Part shown: positions 13,639 through 23,805 of the stretch, in pieces | How the letters are laid out: every line of letters begins with the position of its first letter | How positions within the stretch are numbered: position 1 is the first letter of the stretch | From: Mortierella sp. BCC40632 | Lineage: Eukaryota > Mortierellomycota > Mortierellomycetes > Mortierellales > Mortierellaceae | DNA length: 64,000 nucleotides | Reading direction: 5' to 3' | Assembly: GCA_011634665.1 (NCBI GenBank) | Contig: WAEK01000012.1 | Coordinates: forward strand, 620,001-684,000 | Program-made: the position numbers and the translations under genes | Notes under the pieces: model-generated | What the model saw: only the letters and a program-made list of their open reading frames with translations | Databases searched by the model: none | What the model was told of the DNA's origin: nothing

Positions 13639-14610
13639 ATGCCTTCTCTTCTCAAGCAGATCAAGTCCGCCTTCAAGTCTTCGAAGGGAAAGAAGTCTAC
13701 CGCCACTCAGCCAACCAGTACCCCTACCTCAACTCCAAAGGCTGCTGCAAAGGCACCCGTCCTTCCTGCTGTGAAGGCCACCGCTTCGGCCCCTGCTGCC
13801 AAGACTCACCCTAAGAACGACCACGAGAATCACACCTTTGCTGCCTTGGCCAAGGCTGATTCCCAGCTCGCTTCTCTCGCCAACTCTCCTTACTCCAAGC
13901 CCGTTGCTGCTGAGCGTGTTGATAAGGCTAAGGCCGCTTTGGAGGCCAATGGATTCAAGGTCTACCTCGTCGACTCGAAGTACGAGGCCTTTGAGACCAT
14001 CAAGAAGTTGATCCCTAACGGAGCTTCGGTCAACAATGCTCACTCGACCTCGTTGGAAGAAATTGGATTCATTACCTATCTCAAGGGTCAGACGTAAGTA
14101 TAACAGGAAATGACTTTGCTCCTATAAAGAAAAAAAAAAGAAAAAGAAGAATAGCGACTTACCTATAATTACCGTCCTCTTTCTCTCTGTTTCTCTAGTC
14201 CTTGGAACAACGTTCATGCTACCATCCTTGCCGAGAAGGACATGGGCAAGCAGGCTGAGCTCCGCCGCACGATTGGTTCCACTGTCGATTACTACCTCAC
14301 TTCGATGAGCGCTGTGACCGAGGATGGCAAGTTGGCCCATGCTGATCTCTCTGGTTCCAAGGTCGGTGGTGTTGCCTTCGGAGCAGCCAATGTGATTGTT
14401 CTTGCTGGCAGCAACAAGATTGTCAAGGATGAGGAAGAGGCCTGGGAGCGTACCAATGGATTCGCTTTGGCTGCTGAGAGTGCTCGTGCTCGTGATGCTT
14501 ATGGTGTCCCTGCTTCGGCTATTGCGAACTACGAGGTGATCAAGAAGGCCAACCCTTTCGCTGCTGATAGGATCCAGGTCGTTCTTGTCCGTGAGGCCCT
14601 CGGATTCTAA
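13639..14610 (+). CDS. LUD-domain protein (LutC/YkgG-like), 288 aa
   Basis: Exons 13639-14093 and 14199-14610 join in phase (donor GTAAGT, acceptor CTCTAG). Residues 1-20 are basic and amphipathic (MPSLLKQIKSAFKSSKG), followed by a Thr/Pro/Ala/Lys-rich linker to about residue 60. The remainder matches the LUD fold of LutC-type proteins. It has a cofactor-binding-like stretch NNAHSTSLEEIGF, then DLSGSKVGGVAFGAANVIVLAG near the end of the fold. In bacteria LutC belongs to the LutABC lactate-oxidation complex; fungal LUD proteins are stand-alone and of uncertain role. No lutA/lutB partner is present nearby. Strong codon bias (few AT-ending codons) and a compact intron suggest high expression. 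The N-terminal extension could target membrane or mitochondrion (inference). Confidence 0.85.
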
Positions 14611-14764
14611 AAAAGAAAAAGAAGAAAAAAAAATAGCACCCGACATATACACATACTCTCTCGCACCTACTACCACTTATCCACTGTTATATCACTTGTA
14701 TTGTATTCCCCCTTCCCCCTTTACTCCCACCCTTCAATTCCATTCTTCTTTTTCTTTCTATATC

Positions 14765-14770
14765 AATAAA
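14765..14770 (+). terminator. Poly(A) signal of the LUD gene
   Basis: AATAAA 155 nt after the LUD stop, followed by T-rich sequence. A genomic A-run (about 14793-14819) starts 22 nt further on. The distance fits a cleavage signal. Confidence 0.6.
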
Positions 14771-15016
14771 CTAATGGCTAATTCCTTTCTATAAAAAAAA
14801 AAAAAAAAAAAAAAAAAAACCCTCTACTAATAAAGTGGCCAGAACAAGGAGCCACAGGGTCGGCGAACTCAACTTACCCCAGAAGAAGAGATAAGAGTCT
14901 CAAAAAAATTCGGTGACGTCTCAATTTTTTTTTTTTTTTTTTTTTTCGCCCCCTCATGCCCTTCCAATCATTGCCACCATTGTCATCGTTGTCCATCTTC
15001 GTTACCTATCTCCCTC

Positions 15017-15020
<4 letters not shown>

Positions 15021-15051
<31 letters not shown>
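15021..15051. repeat. CT dinucleotide microsatellite
   Basis: About 15 CT units directly visible, preceded by poly-T and poly-C-rich sequence. It is one of several CT/GA tracts in the window. Confidence 0.95.
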
Positions 15052-15052
<1 letters not shown>

Positions 15053-15155
15053 TTTTGCCAAAGGTAATGTATTTCAGCTTGAGCTGAATCCACTTCCTTT
15101 CCTTTGGATTGAGTATCAAAGCTATGATGATTATTCGGCTCAATGTGGCACTGGT

Positions 15156-15310
15156 TCTTTCTTAGCAAGCGGCCTGTTTAGTTCGCGGCAGGTGGGCGGA
15201 AAGTGGAGTGCGAGTTGGATGATTATTATAGTCTTTGATTGCTTTAAGATACTGTAGCTGCCTCTTTCTTAGCAAGCGGCCTGTTTAGTTCGCGGCAGGT
15301 GGGCGGAAAG
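15156..15310. repeat. Pair of 48-bp direct repeats
   Basis: Positions 15156-15203 and 15263-15310 are identical (48 of 48, starting TCTTTCTTAGCAAGC and ending GGTGGGCGGAAAG), with 59 bases between them. No flanking element was recognised. Confidence 0.9.
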
Positions 15311-16953
15311 AGAAGCAGTCTACAAGATCAAATACCCTTTTCCGCCTTAACTTGCAAATCACCTTGAAAAATCCAAATCATTGCACTTTATTGCTAGAGA
15401 CATGCCTTCAAGGAAGTGCGAAGGCGACAATGACGCTGTGGACTTTGCCAATAAAGGCTCTAATTGGCTATCCAGAGAGTCTAAACAATGGTTCTGGAGG
15501 AGACTAGATGCTAAAGAGGATATTGGTATGCCTGAATATTGTAACGAGTTTAACTTTACCAATGAGAAACATGCCCACGAGGCCTTCACCAAACCTTTAT
15601 CGACGAGCATTCTACCAAAACCACCAATGGTACAGCTCCTCAAAAGTACGACAAGTGGCGATCCAATGAAGGTGAAGCTTTCTGGAATCTCGAGTGGCGG
15701 ACTACAGGATCGATATTTCAACAAATAAGACAGTAGGGGACCTTGAGGAAAGAGGTCGGTACTTTGCGAGAGAGCGACTTAGATTACATCATCAAAACAT
15801 TTCTCAAGGTCATTATCATCTCAATCAGGTTTTAAATCTATCTTGATATGCGCAATATAAATTCTCTATTCGGGTCCCCAGGAAAACATTACATTGATCA
15901 AAATGATGACGATATCGCTCCTCGGCAGTCAAAGCAGCAGAAGTAAAAATTTCACAATTAAACAAATAAAGAATAGTAGGCTCTCTTCTACTTTTCTCGC
16001 GCTTTGTCATTGTCATCCTCTCGCCAGTCTCATTTGGCGAGAACCTTAGCCTGGCAGACTGTAAGTAGTCTTATCCAAACCAAGCTGCAGGGGTTCTAGT
16101 TAGCATTACTGAATGAATAGTTATTCTCTTTTTTTTTTTTTTTTTTTTTTTTTAGTAGCAACCCCAGGATACTCATCACCTAAAAGTGGCTACATTCGCA
16201 ATAAACCGATACCAGGAGATCTATAATTCTCAGTTGGCTCGAGCCTACCCTCAACCGATAAAGGCGACACAAGCTACTGTACGAATCAAGACCTTCGTGA
16301 ATCCACCAGCAAAGTTTATACTTGAAAGGCGGAGGAAGGCTAGATTCCCGCGTCGGCATTGCTGGGAAAATTAACGGCATAGATGCTGGTGGCGATTTAA
16401 TGGACTTCAGAGATCGTGTTGTGGAGGATGACGGAGGAGCGACAGAACCACATGAGAAACTGTGAGTGGATGAAGCTCCCTTGATACCTGCCGAATGAGT
16501 CGCCTTCCTTGACTGAACGAGTGAAGTGAATAACAACCTTTTTTTATTTGTGAATAAATGGCTGTATAGGGTAGTGAACTTCATATTCCTGGTAGAGGGG
16601 AACCACCACAATGGAAGGTCAGCTCAAATAAGGTTTTCTAAATTCGGGATGATAGGACGAAGTTAGGTGAGAGTTCTTTTCTTTAAGCTAGGAATGAGTT
16701 ACATTATGTCACCTCTGGATTTGAGCTTAGCTGAATCTTCATACATTTTACTAGGCCAAGAGATGAAGTTGGCAATAGACTTGATTTTAATGCTTCAACC
16801 GAAAGACAACCTTTGTGTGATTGGACTATTCGTTCGAGGTAGGGTTCGTGATTGGAATAATTCAACAAGCTGTATTGGGGATAATTTTTCTTTCTTGTCA
16901 TTCACGTTGTGCCTTGCTGTAACCCATATTGCGTAGAACCAATTCAGCGTTTT

Positions 16954-17073
16954 TCAAAAGTCGGATGATATCCGATCCGACTTTTTTTTCTGTGTTATCA
17001 AAAAAAAAAAAAAAAAAAAAAACTCCAATGGTTCTGCGTTGTTTCTCAAAAGTCGGATGATATCCGATCCGAC
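16954..17073. repeat. Duplicated 28-bp hairpin-forming motif
   Basis: Identical 28-mers at 16954-16981 and 17046-17073. Each contains GTCGGAT and ATCCGAC as 7-bp inverted arms around an 8-nt loop, followed by a T-run. A poly-A tract lies between them. They look like ends or solo remnants of a repeat family rather than a host gene feature. Confidence 0.7.
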
Positions 17074-17675
17074 ATTTTTTTTTCTGGATCCATCTGTTTG
17101 AGATAGAAGGCCCTGTATCGTCGCAAATTGTAAGTATTATCAGGTGTATACATGGATACTGGGTGTAAAAGCTTCTAGATTTGTAAGCAAACTCTGGTTC
17201 AATCAATTGAAGATTGACCGAGCCTGCTTTTCCACGTAGTTTGACATATATTACTTTGTGGTGAGTTACGAACCAGGAGACAGAAAAAAAAAAAGTTAGG
17301 CGCTGTATCATTGCTACTGCTGTCGAATGGATACCTCTGGCGTACGCAGCCACTTGTGTAGTCTTCTTGTTCTGCGTTGATTCCCAATCCCATCCACAAG
17401 TACTTGCTCAAGTCTCTCGTTCTTCTGCGTGGTTGGATGACAGCCTTTGGGACTCTGAGGATATGTTTGCGCTCCTTGGTGTACCAAGCATGGATAGTAG
17501 ACTTGGGGAGTCATCAAACTAGATTAAACAATGGAAAGTGCCATAGGAAACTACGCTCCCCAAAATCAACCCGTCTATAACAGAGATACTGGGCTTCTGG
17601 CTGCATTCCCAACCTGAACCGTCCAGACGCACTTCCCTAGCATGCAAGGTTTTCGGGTGGGCTCGCACCTATATA

Positions 17676-18122
17676 TTTTTTTTTTTTTTTTTTTTTTTAC
17701 AGGCCCCGTTAGGGGTTTTATTCGTCGGCGCGCACTCATACCACGGTCTGCGGACGTGGCCAGCTAGTTCACAAAAACTACACTATCCTACAACAGAAGA
17801 GTAGAGAGAAGAAGGAAAAGGTGGAGGGTGACCCAGAAACGATATAGCTACTAAAAATACAAATGCAGAGAAAGGGGAAAAGACCAGGTACAAAGAGCAC
17901 CCGCAGAGGGGCAAGTCAAAAGGCAGGATCTACAACTAGGGCAAAGGGTCCGAGGGGTCCAGGAGCTGCGAGAGCGGCTCCCAATCAAGCAGGTCTACGT
18001 CAGCGACGTTTGCTCGCCTGATGTCAGGCGGTTTCGGTCTTGCGCGCGAAGCTGGAGGAGTGTACTCCCCTGGCATGTCTAAAAAGGGACCATAGCCAGG
18101 GGTGGGCCACATCCAACCAAAT
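17676..18122 (-). mobile_element. 5'-truncated LINE insertion (copy B)
   Basis: A minus-strand element. The poly-A tail appears as poly-T 17676-17698; a 3' UTR follows, then the last 61 codons of an ORF. It is flanked by a direct repeat ACCTATATATTTTT at 17667-17680 and 18123-18136, taken as a 14-bp target-site duplication whose T's merge with the tail on one side. The 3' UTR block GTTAGGGGTTTT...CAAAAACTACACTA recurs at 19899-20034. Confidence 0.75.
17936..18122 (-). pseudogene. C-terminal fragment of a LINE ORF
   Basis: Reading the minus strand from the truncation point gives about 61 codons ending ...LDPSDPLP before TAG (17938-17936). The fragment is Pro/Asp-rich. It is cut at its 5' side exactly at the inferred target duplication, so it is a truncated retrocopy rather than a host exon. 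Which LINE ORF it belongs to cannot be told from the fragment. Confidence 0.55.
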
Positions 18123-18249
18123 ACCTATATATTTTTCGTTCCGATTGAATCATTTTCGCTGAGAGTTGTCCAGGAAAAAGAGACTGTACAACACTATTTT
18201 TCGCCCTATCTCCAAGCACCTGTCCTAACACTTGTCCTAACACTTGTCC

Positions 18250-19590
18250 TTTTTTTTTTTTTTTTTTTTTTTGTTAACAAAGACCCCACGTGGGCATGTA
18301 GAGTTTATAGAAGACCAGGGCGGCTCCGGCCGCCCTGTTGCCACTTGGTACCAAAACGGGATTACACCCGCGAATGAAAACTATCTAAACAGCCTCCAGA
18401 CACTCAACAGCCATCACCCACGTACGCATGAGTGGTCGTATTGCCAGCTCCCTACGTGGCCCCGTTGCGCTCATTCGTCGTCTATGGGCCTGAGTCCATC
18501 GCTAACACTTTTTTCCAGCTCCCTAACCTCTCCATTACGTCCAACTTTTTCTTTCCCAAGACATACGCCAACACCGTCTCGTCTGCTTCCCCATATGCCT
18601 CTCTGAGGTCTGGCTTCAACCGAAGTGGATTGTTCAAATCCGAGAAATCACCGTGGCTACGTTGGTGTCCTCCGTCACCGTTGCGTCTCTCAGCGCGTTT
18701 GCTCACCGCGGTGATTCCTATAGACTTTTCCCATTCCACTGTGGTCTCACACCTTTGACCCCAAATCTGCTTTCTACCATACTCCTCAATGGCCTCAAAG
18801 AACCGTGTCGCCATATACTTCGCTGTCTTGGTTGACGTCCTGTGCATCTGCTTCCACTTTTGGACCACCACGTCTACAACCAATCCCTGGTATGCTTCCC
18901 TAATCGTGTGTGGCCTGGTCACCTCTTCTTCCTCCTCCTGTTCTCTCTCGCGCTCCCCCGGACGGATGTCCTTGATGCCTTCAAAGATACCCTCCAATGA
19001 GTCCCACAAGTCTTCCTCATTCCTCTCCCTGAATCCCGGCTTCTTCGAATGGTCCGATCTTCCTGCTTTCCTCCTTCCTTGCTCTACCCATGCCTTCAAC
19101 TCCCTCCTGTACTGCGTACGTCCATACTCCTCGACCTTCTCTACTTCTCCTTTCCAATGCTCTCTCCTTGCTCCTTCACTGTTGCCTTGCATTCCCAAAC
19201 GTGCCTCGTCGTCTCTGTCTCTTCTCTACAGACCCTGCACTTGTCATCCTCGTAGAGTTCTGGGTGGCGCCTCTTCATTTCCGTCAGAGTTGGAAGCATC
19301 CCATGGAGTTTCTTGATCCCTGTGCGCCCTCCTCTTGCAGTCCCCCCTCGCTGGTATACAGACTTCTCGGTGGGTTCTTCTCGTGAAGTATATCCAGTGT
19401 GGCGCTCCATTCTACACGTCTCCAATCTTGGATGTTTTCCTTTGTTCTGTTTTGCCGTACCCAGTGTTGATGCATTCGTGACGCCGACTGCAGCTTCAAT
19501 ACCTGTCGCACATCGTCCTCCACTATTTGTCCAAGAAGGGTTGCCCTGCAGCCGTATCCCTCCTGGACCCTTTCTGGCAGAACCCAAATG
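18250..19590 (-). mobile_element. 5'-truncated LINE insertion (copy A)
   Basis: Poly-T 18250-18272 is the poly-A tail of a minus-strand insert of about 1.34 kb. The 18-mer TTGTCCTAACACTTGTCC occurs immediately outside both ends, at 18232-18249 and 19591-19608, which is a target-site duplication expected from target-primed reverse transcription. The pre-insertion site would be a short tandem of a 12-bp unit. The 3' UTR (18273-18481) resembles another truncated tail starting at 20060. Confidence 0.85.
18482..19590 (-). pseudogene. 3' part of LINE ORF2 with zinc knuckle, frame-broken
   Basis: Three overlapping frames read on from one another: 19590 to about 19290, then to about 19150, then to the stop at 18482. 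The middle piece contains KLHGMLPTLTEMKRRHPELY followed by a C-x2-C-x8-H-x4-C knuckle (CRVC...HVWEC). This is the usual arrangement after the reverse transcriptase/RNase H region of L1-type LINEs. The tail is a charged, Glu/Arg-rich domain of about 230 residues. At least two frame breaks and the missing 5' part make it non-functional. Family placement rests on this knuckle pattern only. Confidence 0.65.
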
Positions 19591-19750
19591 TTGTCCTAAC
19601 ACTTGTCCAAACATCTGCTCCAACAGTCCATTTGTCGCTCTATCTCTTCACCCTCTTGCTATTTTCCCTCCATTATCTCTCTCTTGTGTTTCCCCCTCCC
19701 ATGAGTCTCCGACTGTGTTGGCTCGAAAAAGTTCTCTCTCTCTCTCTCTC

Positions 19751-20160
19751 TTTTTTTTTTTTTTTTTTTAATCCGCAGTCTGTTTCTGCTGGAAATGCCA
19801 TGTAAGCAAAAGACTAAAAAAAAAAGAAACTAAGTTAACCCTGGCCACCTACGACTCTCGACATTTTTTTTTTTTTTTTTTTTTTAGCAATATCGGCCGC
19901 GTTAGGGGTTTTGTTGTCGGCGTGTGACCGTCCCTTTTTTTTTTTTTTATAACAATCTGTTTCTGCTGGAAAGTCGGCGTGCACCCGTCCCACGAGCTGC
20001 GGACGCAGCCAACTAGTTCTCAAAAACTACACTACCTTAATTTTTTTTTTTTTTTTTTTGTTAACGAGGGCCCCCATGTGGGCATGTAGAGTTTATGGAA
20101 TACCGGGGCCCCTGCCCCGTCGTCACTTGGGCCATATTAGGAGACCTGATACTTAAAAAA
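19751..20160. repeat. Nested poly-A-tailed retrotransposon ends
   Basis: Four T-runs (19751-19769, 19864-19885, 19935-19948, 20041-20059), each followed by a piece of LINE-like 3' UTR in minus orientation. The block after 19885 matches LINE copy B's 3' UTR; the block after 20059 matches copy A's. The phrase CTGTTTCTGCTGGAAA occurs after both 19769 and 19948. The stretch is a stack of very short, 5'-truncated tails. Confidence 0.65.
19925..19972 (-). mobile_element. 48-bp poly-A-tailed insert with 9-bp duplication
   Basis: GTCGGCGTG is repeated at 19916-19924 and 19973-19981. Removing the 48 bases between and one copy restores colinearity with the homologous LINE-B 3' UTR at 17716 onward. The insert contains a T14 run, so it is a minimal retroposed tail inside another tail. 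Confidence 0.6.
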
Positions 20161-20290
20161 ATGGCCCAAAAAGGGCTTTCATTCAAATCCTAATCCTTGT
20201 GAATGGCGAAAATCACGGATGTCATGTCACCGGGCGCCAGGTTTCCAACAGCAGCGAGCCAATCACCATTCATTGGTCTGGTTCCTCATT

Positions 20291-20362
20291 GCCCGCGTAG
20301 CTCATTGGTAGAGCGTTTGCCTAGTAAGCAAAAGGTAGTCGGTTCGATCCCGGCCGTGGGCA
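20291..20362 (+). tRNA. tRNA-Thr (anticodon AGT)
   Basis: A 72-nt cloverleaf without intron. The acceptor stem pairs GCCCGCG with CGTGGGC and has an A discriminator. The D arm includes TAGCTCATTGGTAGAGC (A box). The anticodon stem TTTGC/GCAAA encloses loop CTAGTAA, giving anticodon AGT. The T arm holds GGTTCGATCCC (B box). A T5 run about 15 nt downstream serves as Pol III terminator. AGT is read as IGU for Thr after A34 deamination. LINE tails lie about 230 bp upstream and the large MULE begins 66 bp downstream. Confidence 0.95.
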
Positions 20363-20428
20363 GTTGGTTCCTTTCCTTTTTGACTTTTTTTTGCATAAAG
20401 TACCATTCGAACGATCTTCAACTTGTCA

Positions 20429-20553
20429 GGACAAAGCTAAACTTCGGGACTCCCGAACGTTAGTTATCGTTCGGGACTGTCATTTTGCCACTTAAAATTC
20501 GGGACCCACAACCTCTTAAAATTCGGGATTGCGGTCGCTTAAAATTCGGGCTG
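20429..20553 (+). repeat. Left terminal inverted repeat of the MULE (125 bp)
   Basis: Matches the reverse complement of 34869-34992 nearly base for base. Visible differences are a C/T at position 4 and one extra T in a T-run. It carries three TTAAAATTCGGG-type repeats plus two TTCGGGA/TCCCGAA inverted pairs near the outer end; a related ATAAAATTCGGG copy continues just inside. Confidence 0.9.
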
Positions 20554-22520
20554 CCACGTCATAAAATTCGGGATTGTAAACTTCGGGAGCAATTTACATC
20601 TTTCGTGTCTACGTGTTCTTGCTTTCGTTATTTTTTTTTTTACGCGGGTTTCCTGCGATGCTCTGGCTGTCAGTGCGATGTTGTGCACTCCCAGGGTGAT
20701 AGTGCAGGTCCCAGGTAACGATTATGGGCTCTCAAACAAAAAAAAGTAACGGACAAAAAAAAAACAAACAAAAACAAAAAATAAATAAATAAATAAAAAA
20801 AAGATCATCAATCTTTTTGACCTACCACAACCACCCGCCCTGTCACATCCACCCGCCTAGCCACAACCACTTCCAAGAAAAAAGATGACCGCTATCGAGA
20901 TCAACGAGTCTGCCCCTGTTAGGGCTTATGACTACCAGAAGCTGTATGGCATGTCAGCAAAGATCTTCTATTCCAAGAAGTGGGCTCCTGGTCGACAGTC
21001 GTTCCAAGTGGCTCTGCTTGATTCAACCACTGTCGATCCTGCCGACGTTATGACAGACACGGCGATAAAGGATGCACCCACCATCCCGGACAACCTCGCA
21101 GTCAACAAGGCCTACATGCTACTCGGGGAAACGCAGAACAGAGCGCACCTCAAGTTCGCTTGCTTTTTGGTACTGTCGATGTCGCTGGGCTTGCAGCGTT
21201 ACAACGCGCCAATCATGCTCTGGACACCATCGAAGAAATGCAAGCCCTGATTGCTTGGCTCAAGAACAACCAAGAGAACCCTAGAACTGGCAAATTTTGT
21301 CGTCAGCTTTTGGAATTAATCCCCAAAAAAAAAAAAAACCCAATGTCGTTCAGGTTCACTTCGTTTTACAAGCATTCCAAGAGCCTCACGATGCACCAAG
21401 TTTCATTTTTCCGCCCAGGTGTGTGGCTCGGAGACGAGCAGATCGATACCATCCTCCACACCCTGGAAAAAAGCACGAGGGTACAAGCAAGTCCAAGTTC
21501 CTCATTCTGCCGCTAGAACTAGTACGAGCCCATGTCGACGCTATTGAGTGCAAGAGATCTGTAACCGTTGCCTGGGAAGAAGATCGCCGCAAGGTTATGC
21601 TCGACTTGCAAGACTATGCGGATGCCAACCCGGGCTGTAGTGCCAAGGCGTTCACAGTTCTAAACACTGTTAACCATTGGGCCGTTTTCGGTTTTGACCT
21701 TGCGCTCAAGAGACTTCTTTTCGGTGATTCATTGGACCGTGGACGCCTCCGCCGTGCGCGCCCAAGCTGGCTCGATGCTGCAAGACACTTGCTTCAATCC
21801 TGCTGCATTGGAGATCGACGCATCCGCTCCGAAGAGTGGAATTTTGAACCGGTTAGATTCCCAGTCTCGCAACAAACCGATAGCAGCTCTTGCGGCATTA
21901 TAGCGCTTAATGCTATTGAGCACTACGTGCAACCGTCAGTAGAGCGATGGACAAAAAAAGCGAAGCGACTTCCATCGACTGAAGTACTTAATGTACGCAA
22001 CATCAGTCTACCGCCCAGTAAGTTTTTGCTAGCAACCATTCACAAATTCATCCCCTATGTCTGCAAAATAATAAAAAAAAAAAAAAAAGTCTCCATACGC
22101 CAGATGCTGACACAAAATGGATTCTGTAGGCTACTTTCATCAAAAGTACCCCCAGGGAAAAGTCACGCCCAAGAATAAGGACTCGGTCACCGAGGAGTCT
22201 CATGAAAAAAAGAAGAACTTGTCGAGAAGAGCAAAGTTAAAGGGGAAAAATTAAACACTGGAGAAGAGGCCGCCGAAGAAGAACGCCAAGAGGTGCGTGA
22301 GGATGAACTCAGCACTTCCGAAAAGTCGCTTGAAAAGGAGGAAAGAATAGCCAAGAGTGATAAAAGCAAGCGCTGTAGAGGAGACCATCGAAGAGGAACG
22401 TCAAGAGACGAATGACGATCGATCAAATCTGACTCGGAGTATTCCGAGTCAGAACATGGCAACACAGAGACGCATGATACTCTCGCGAAGGTAGGCACTT
22501 TTTTTTTTTAATTCGCGTTT

Positions 22521-22555
<35 letters not shown>

Positions 22556-22832
22556 AGAAAGCTCAGGGCCAATGATCGACAGGACAACAGAGCATGTTAG
22601 TCTTAGTTCAAAGCTTCTTACCTTCAACTGATCTCTTCCACAAAATAGGACGGAATAAATGGTGACGAGGAGTATCCGTGGATAAACGATCAGTTCGTTG
22701 ACATTGACCATGCTCTTAAAGTCATTGGTGAATGGGCACTCAAGCGAGGCAACATACTTCGCAAAGGGAGCTCTAAGAGGTCTTTAAATTACAGTATGTC
22801 GACTTCTGGTACTCGCTGCAGGGTGTGTGGAT

Positions 22833-23091
22833 TGTTCGCCTTGGGATCTATGGCGAGCAGCCTACGCTAGAGGAGCAGTGCCTGAGGCACGTGCGCCTCA
22901 CAGTACTTACATTAGAGTTAGCTTCCTTTCTCTCAGGAGGCATGAATAAAAAAAACCCAACGTCCCTGGGCCAAGTGGCCAGGCATGTCTTTTTCTCACC
23001 GATTCTTATTCTTCCCTTTGCTGACCCCTCTATTGTCACTATGTCTATCCATGTCGAGGCGTCCTTTTAGGGTAAGTTCAATTATATCACA
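22833..23091 (+). repeat. 5' LTR of the gypsy element
   Basis: 259 bp, identical to 29510-29768 by eye, with TG...CA termini. It contains GAATAAAAAAAAC as a possible poly(A) signal. Confidence 0.95.
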
Positions 23092-23805
23092 TTTTTTTTC
23101 GGTGAAGAAGAATTGTCTGGACGTAATGGTCCAAGGACGGGGAATACTCCCGGAAAGATGTTCCCAATGTGGATCATGCGACTCATGCAACTGTGCAAGA
23201 GTACGCCCAGTCTTACTACAGACAATGAATAACTTGAAGGGTTGTGTACCCGAGTCACTACAGAAAAAGATCATGAGGTTAAAAGAACTGACCAATCACG
23301 AAGTGACACATGAAATTGCATGAATGGGGCATTCGACTGAAATGGGCGAATCAGAGGAGGCCATGGTTGCATGAATGCGCGGCCTCATCTGTCTCCTCAT
23401 TCGCATAAAAGTAACCCGTCTGCTCATGGTGAAAGGAAAGAAAAACATTTTATTCCATCTTTTCCCTTGTCACTACAACACACAAACACCTCCCTCATTC
23501 CCCCACCATGGCCCCCTCACACGATCGAGCAGTCGTTCATCGCTACGAGCATCGTCCCCAACGGCTCGTCCAGCAACACCAGAAGATAGGGATCGTTCGC
23601 CGAGCTGCGATATGGGCTTAATAGGTCACCCCCATGACTGTCCTGGTAGTCATCGGGTGGATCGTCTGTATAATGAGGAAGCTGATACCACGGCTATGAC
23701 AGAACCACATATCACATACAACAGCCCCACGCCACAAGCCGTTCCTGCGAAACAACCGCCGGCTCCAACCATGCCGTCACTTGGCAGACAAACCTTCCAT
23801 CACTA

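Larger units (their letters stand above)
14611..16953. other. Intergenic with simple repeats; no supported gene
   Basis: Contains poly-A (14793-14819), poly-T (about 14924-14946), a CT microsatellite, a 48-bp duplicated segment and a T-run near 16131-16154. Overlapping frames on both strands at 15359-15728 (121 and 115 codons) are mutually exclusive and neither is recognisable. A minus frame at 16180-16611 is Ser/Pro-rich and unsupported. These may be decayed element remnants. Confidence 0.45.

Noticed and set aside
15359..15728. Overlapping 121- and 115-codon frames on opposite strands
   Set aside because: Cannot both be real; neither is recognisable nor has promoter or splice support.
19591..19608. 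The 18-mer near LINE copy A as ordinary ORF sequence
   Set aside because: An open frame does cross it, but exact recurrence next to the poly-A tail is better explained as a target-site duplication.
22855..23070. An ORF repeated identically at 22825-23070 and 29376-29747
   Set aside because: It lies in the two LTR copies and is not a gene.
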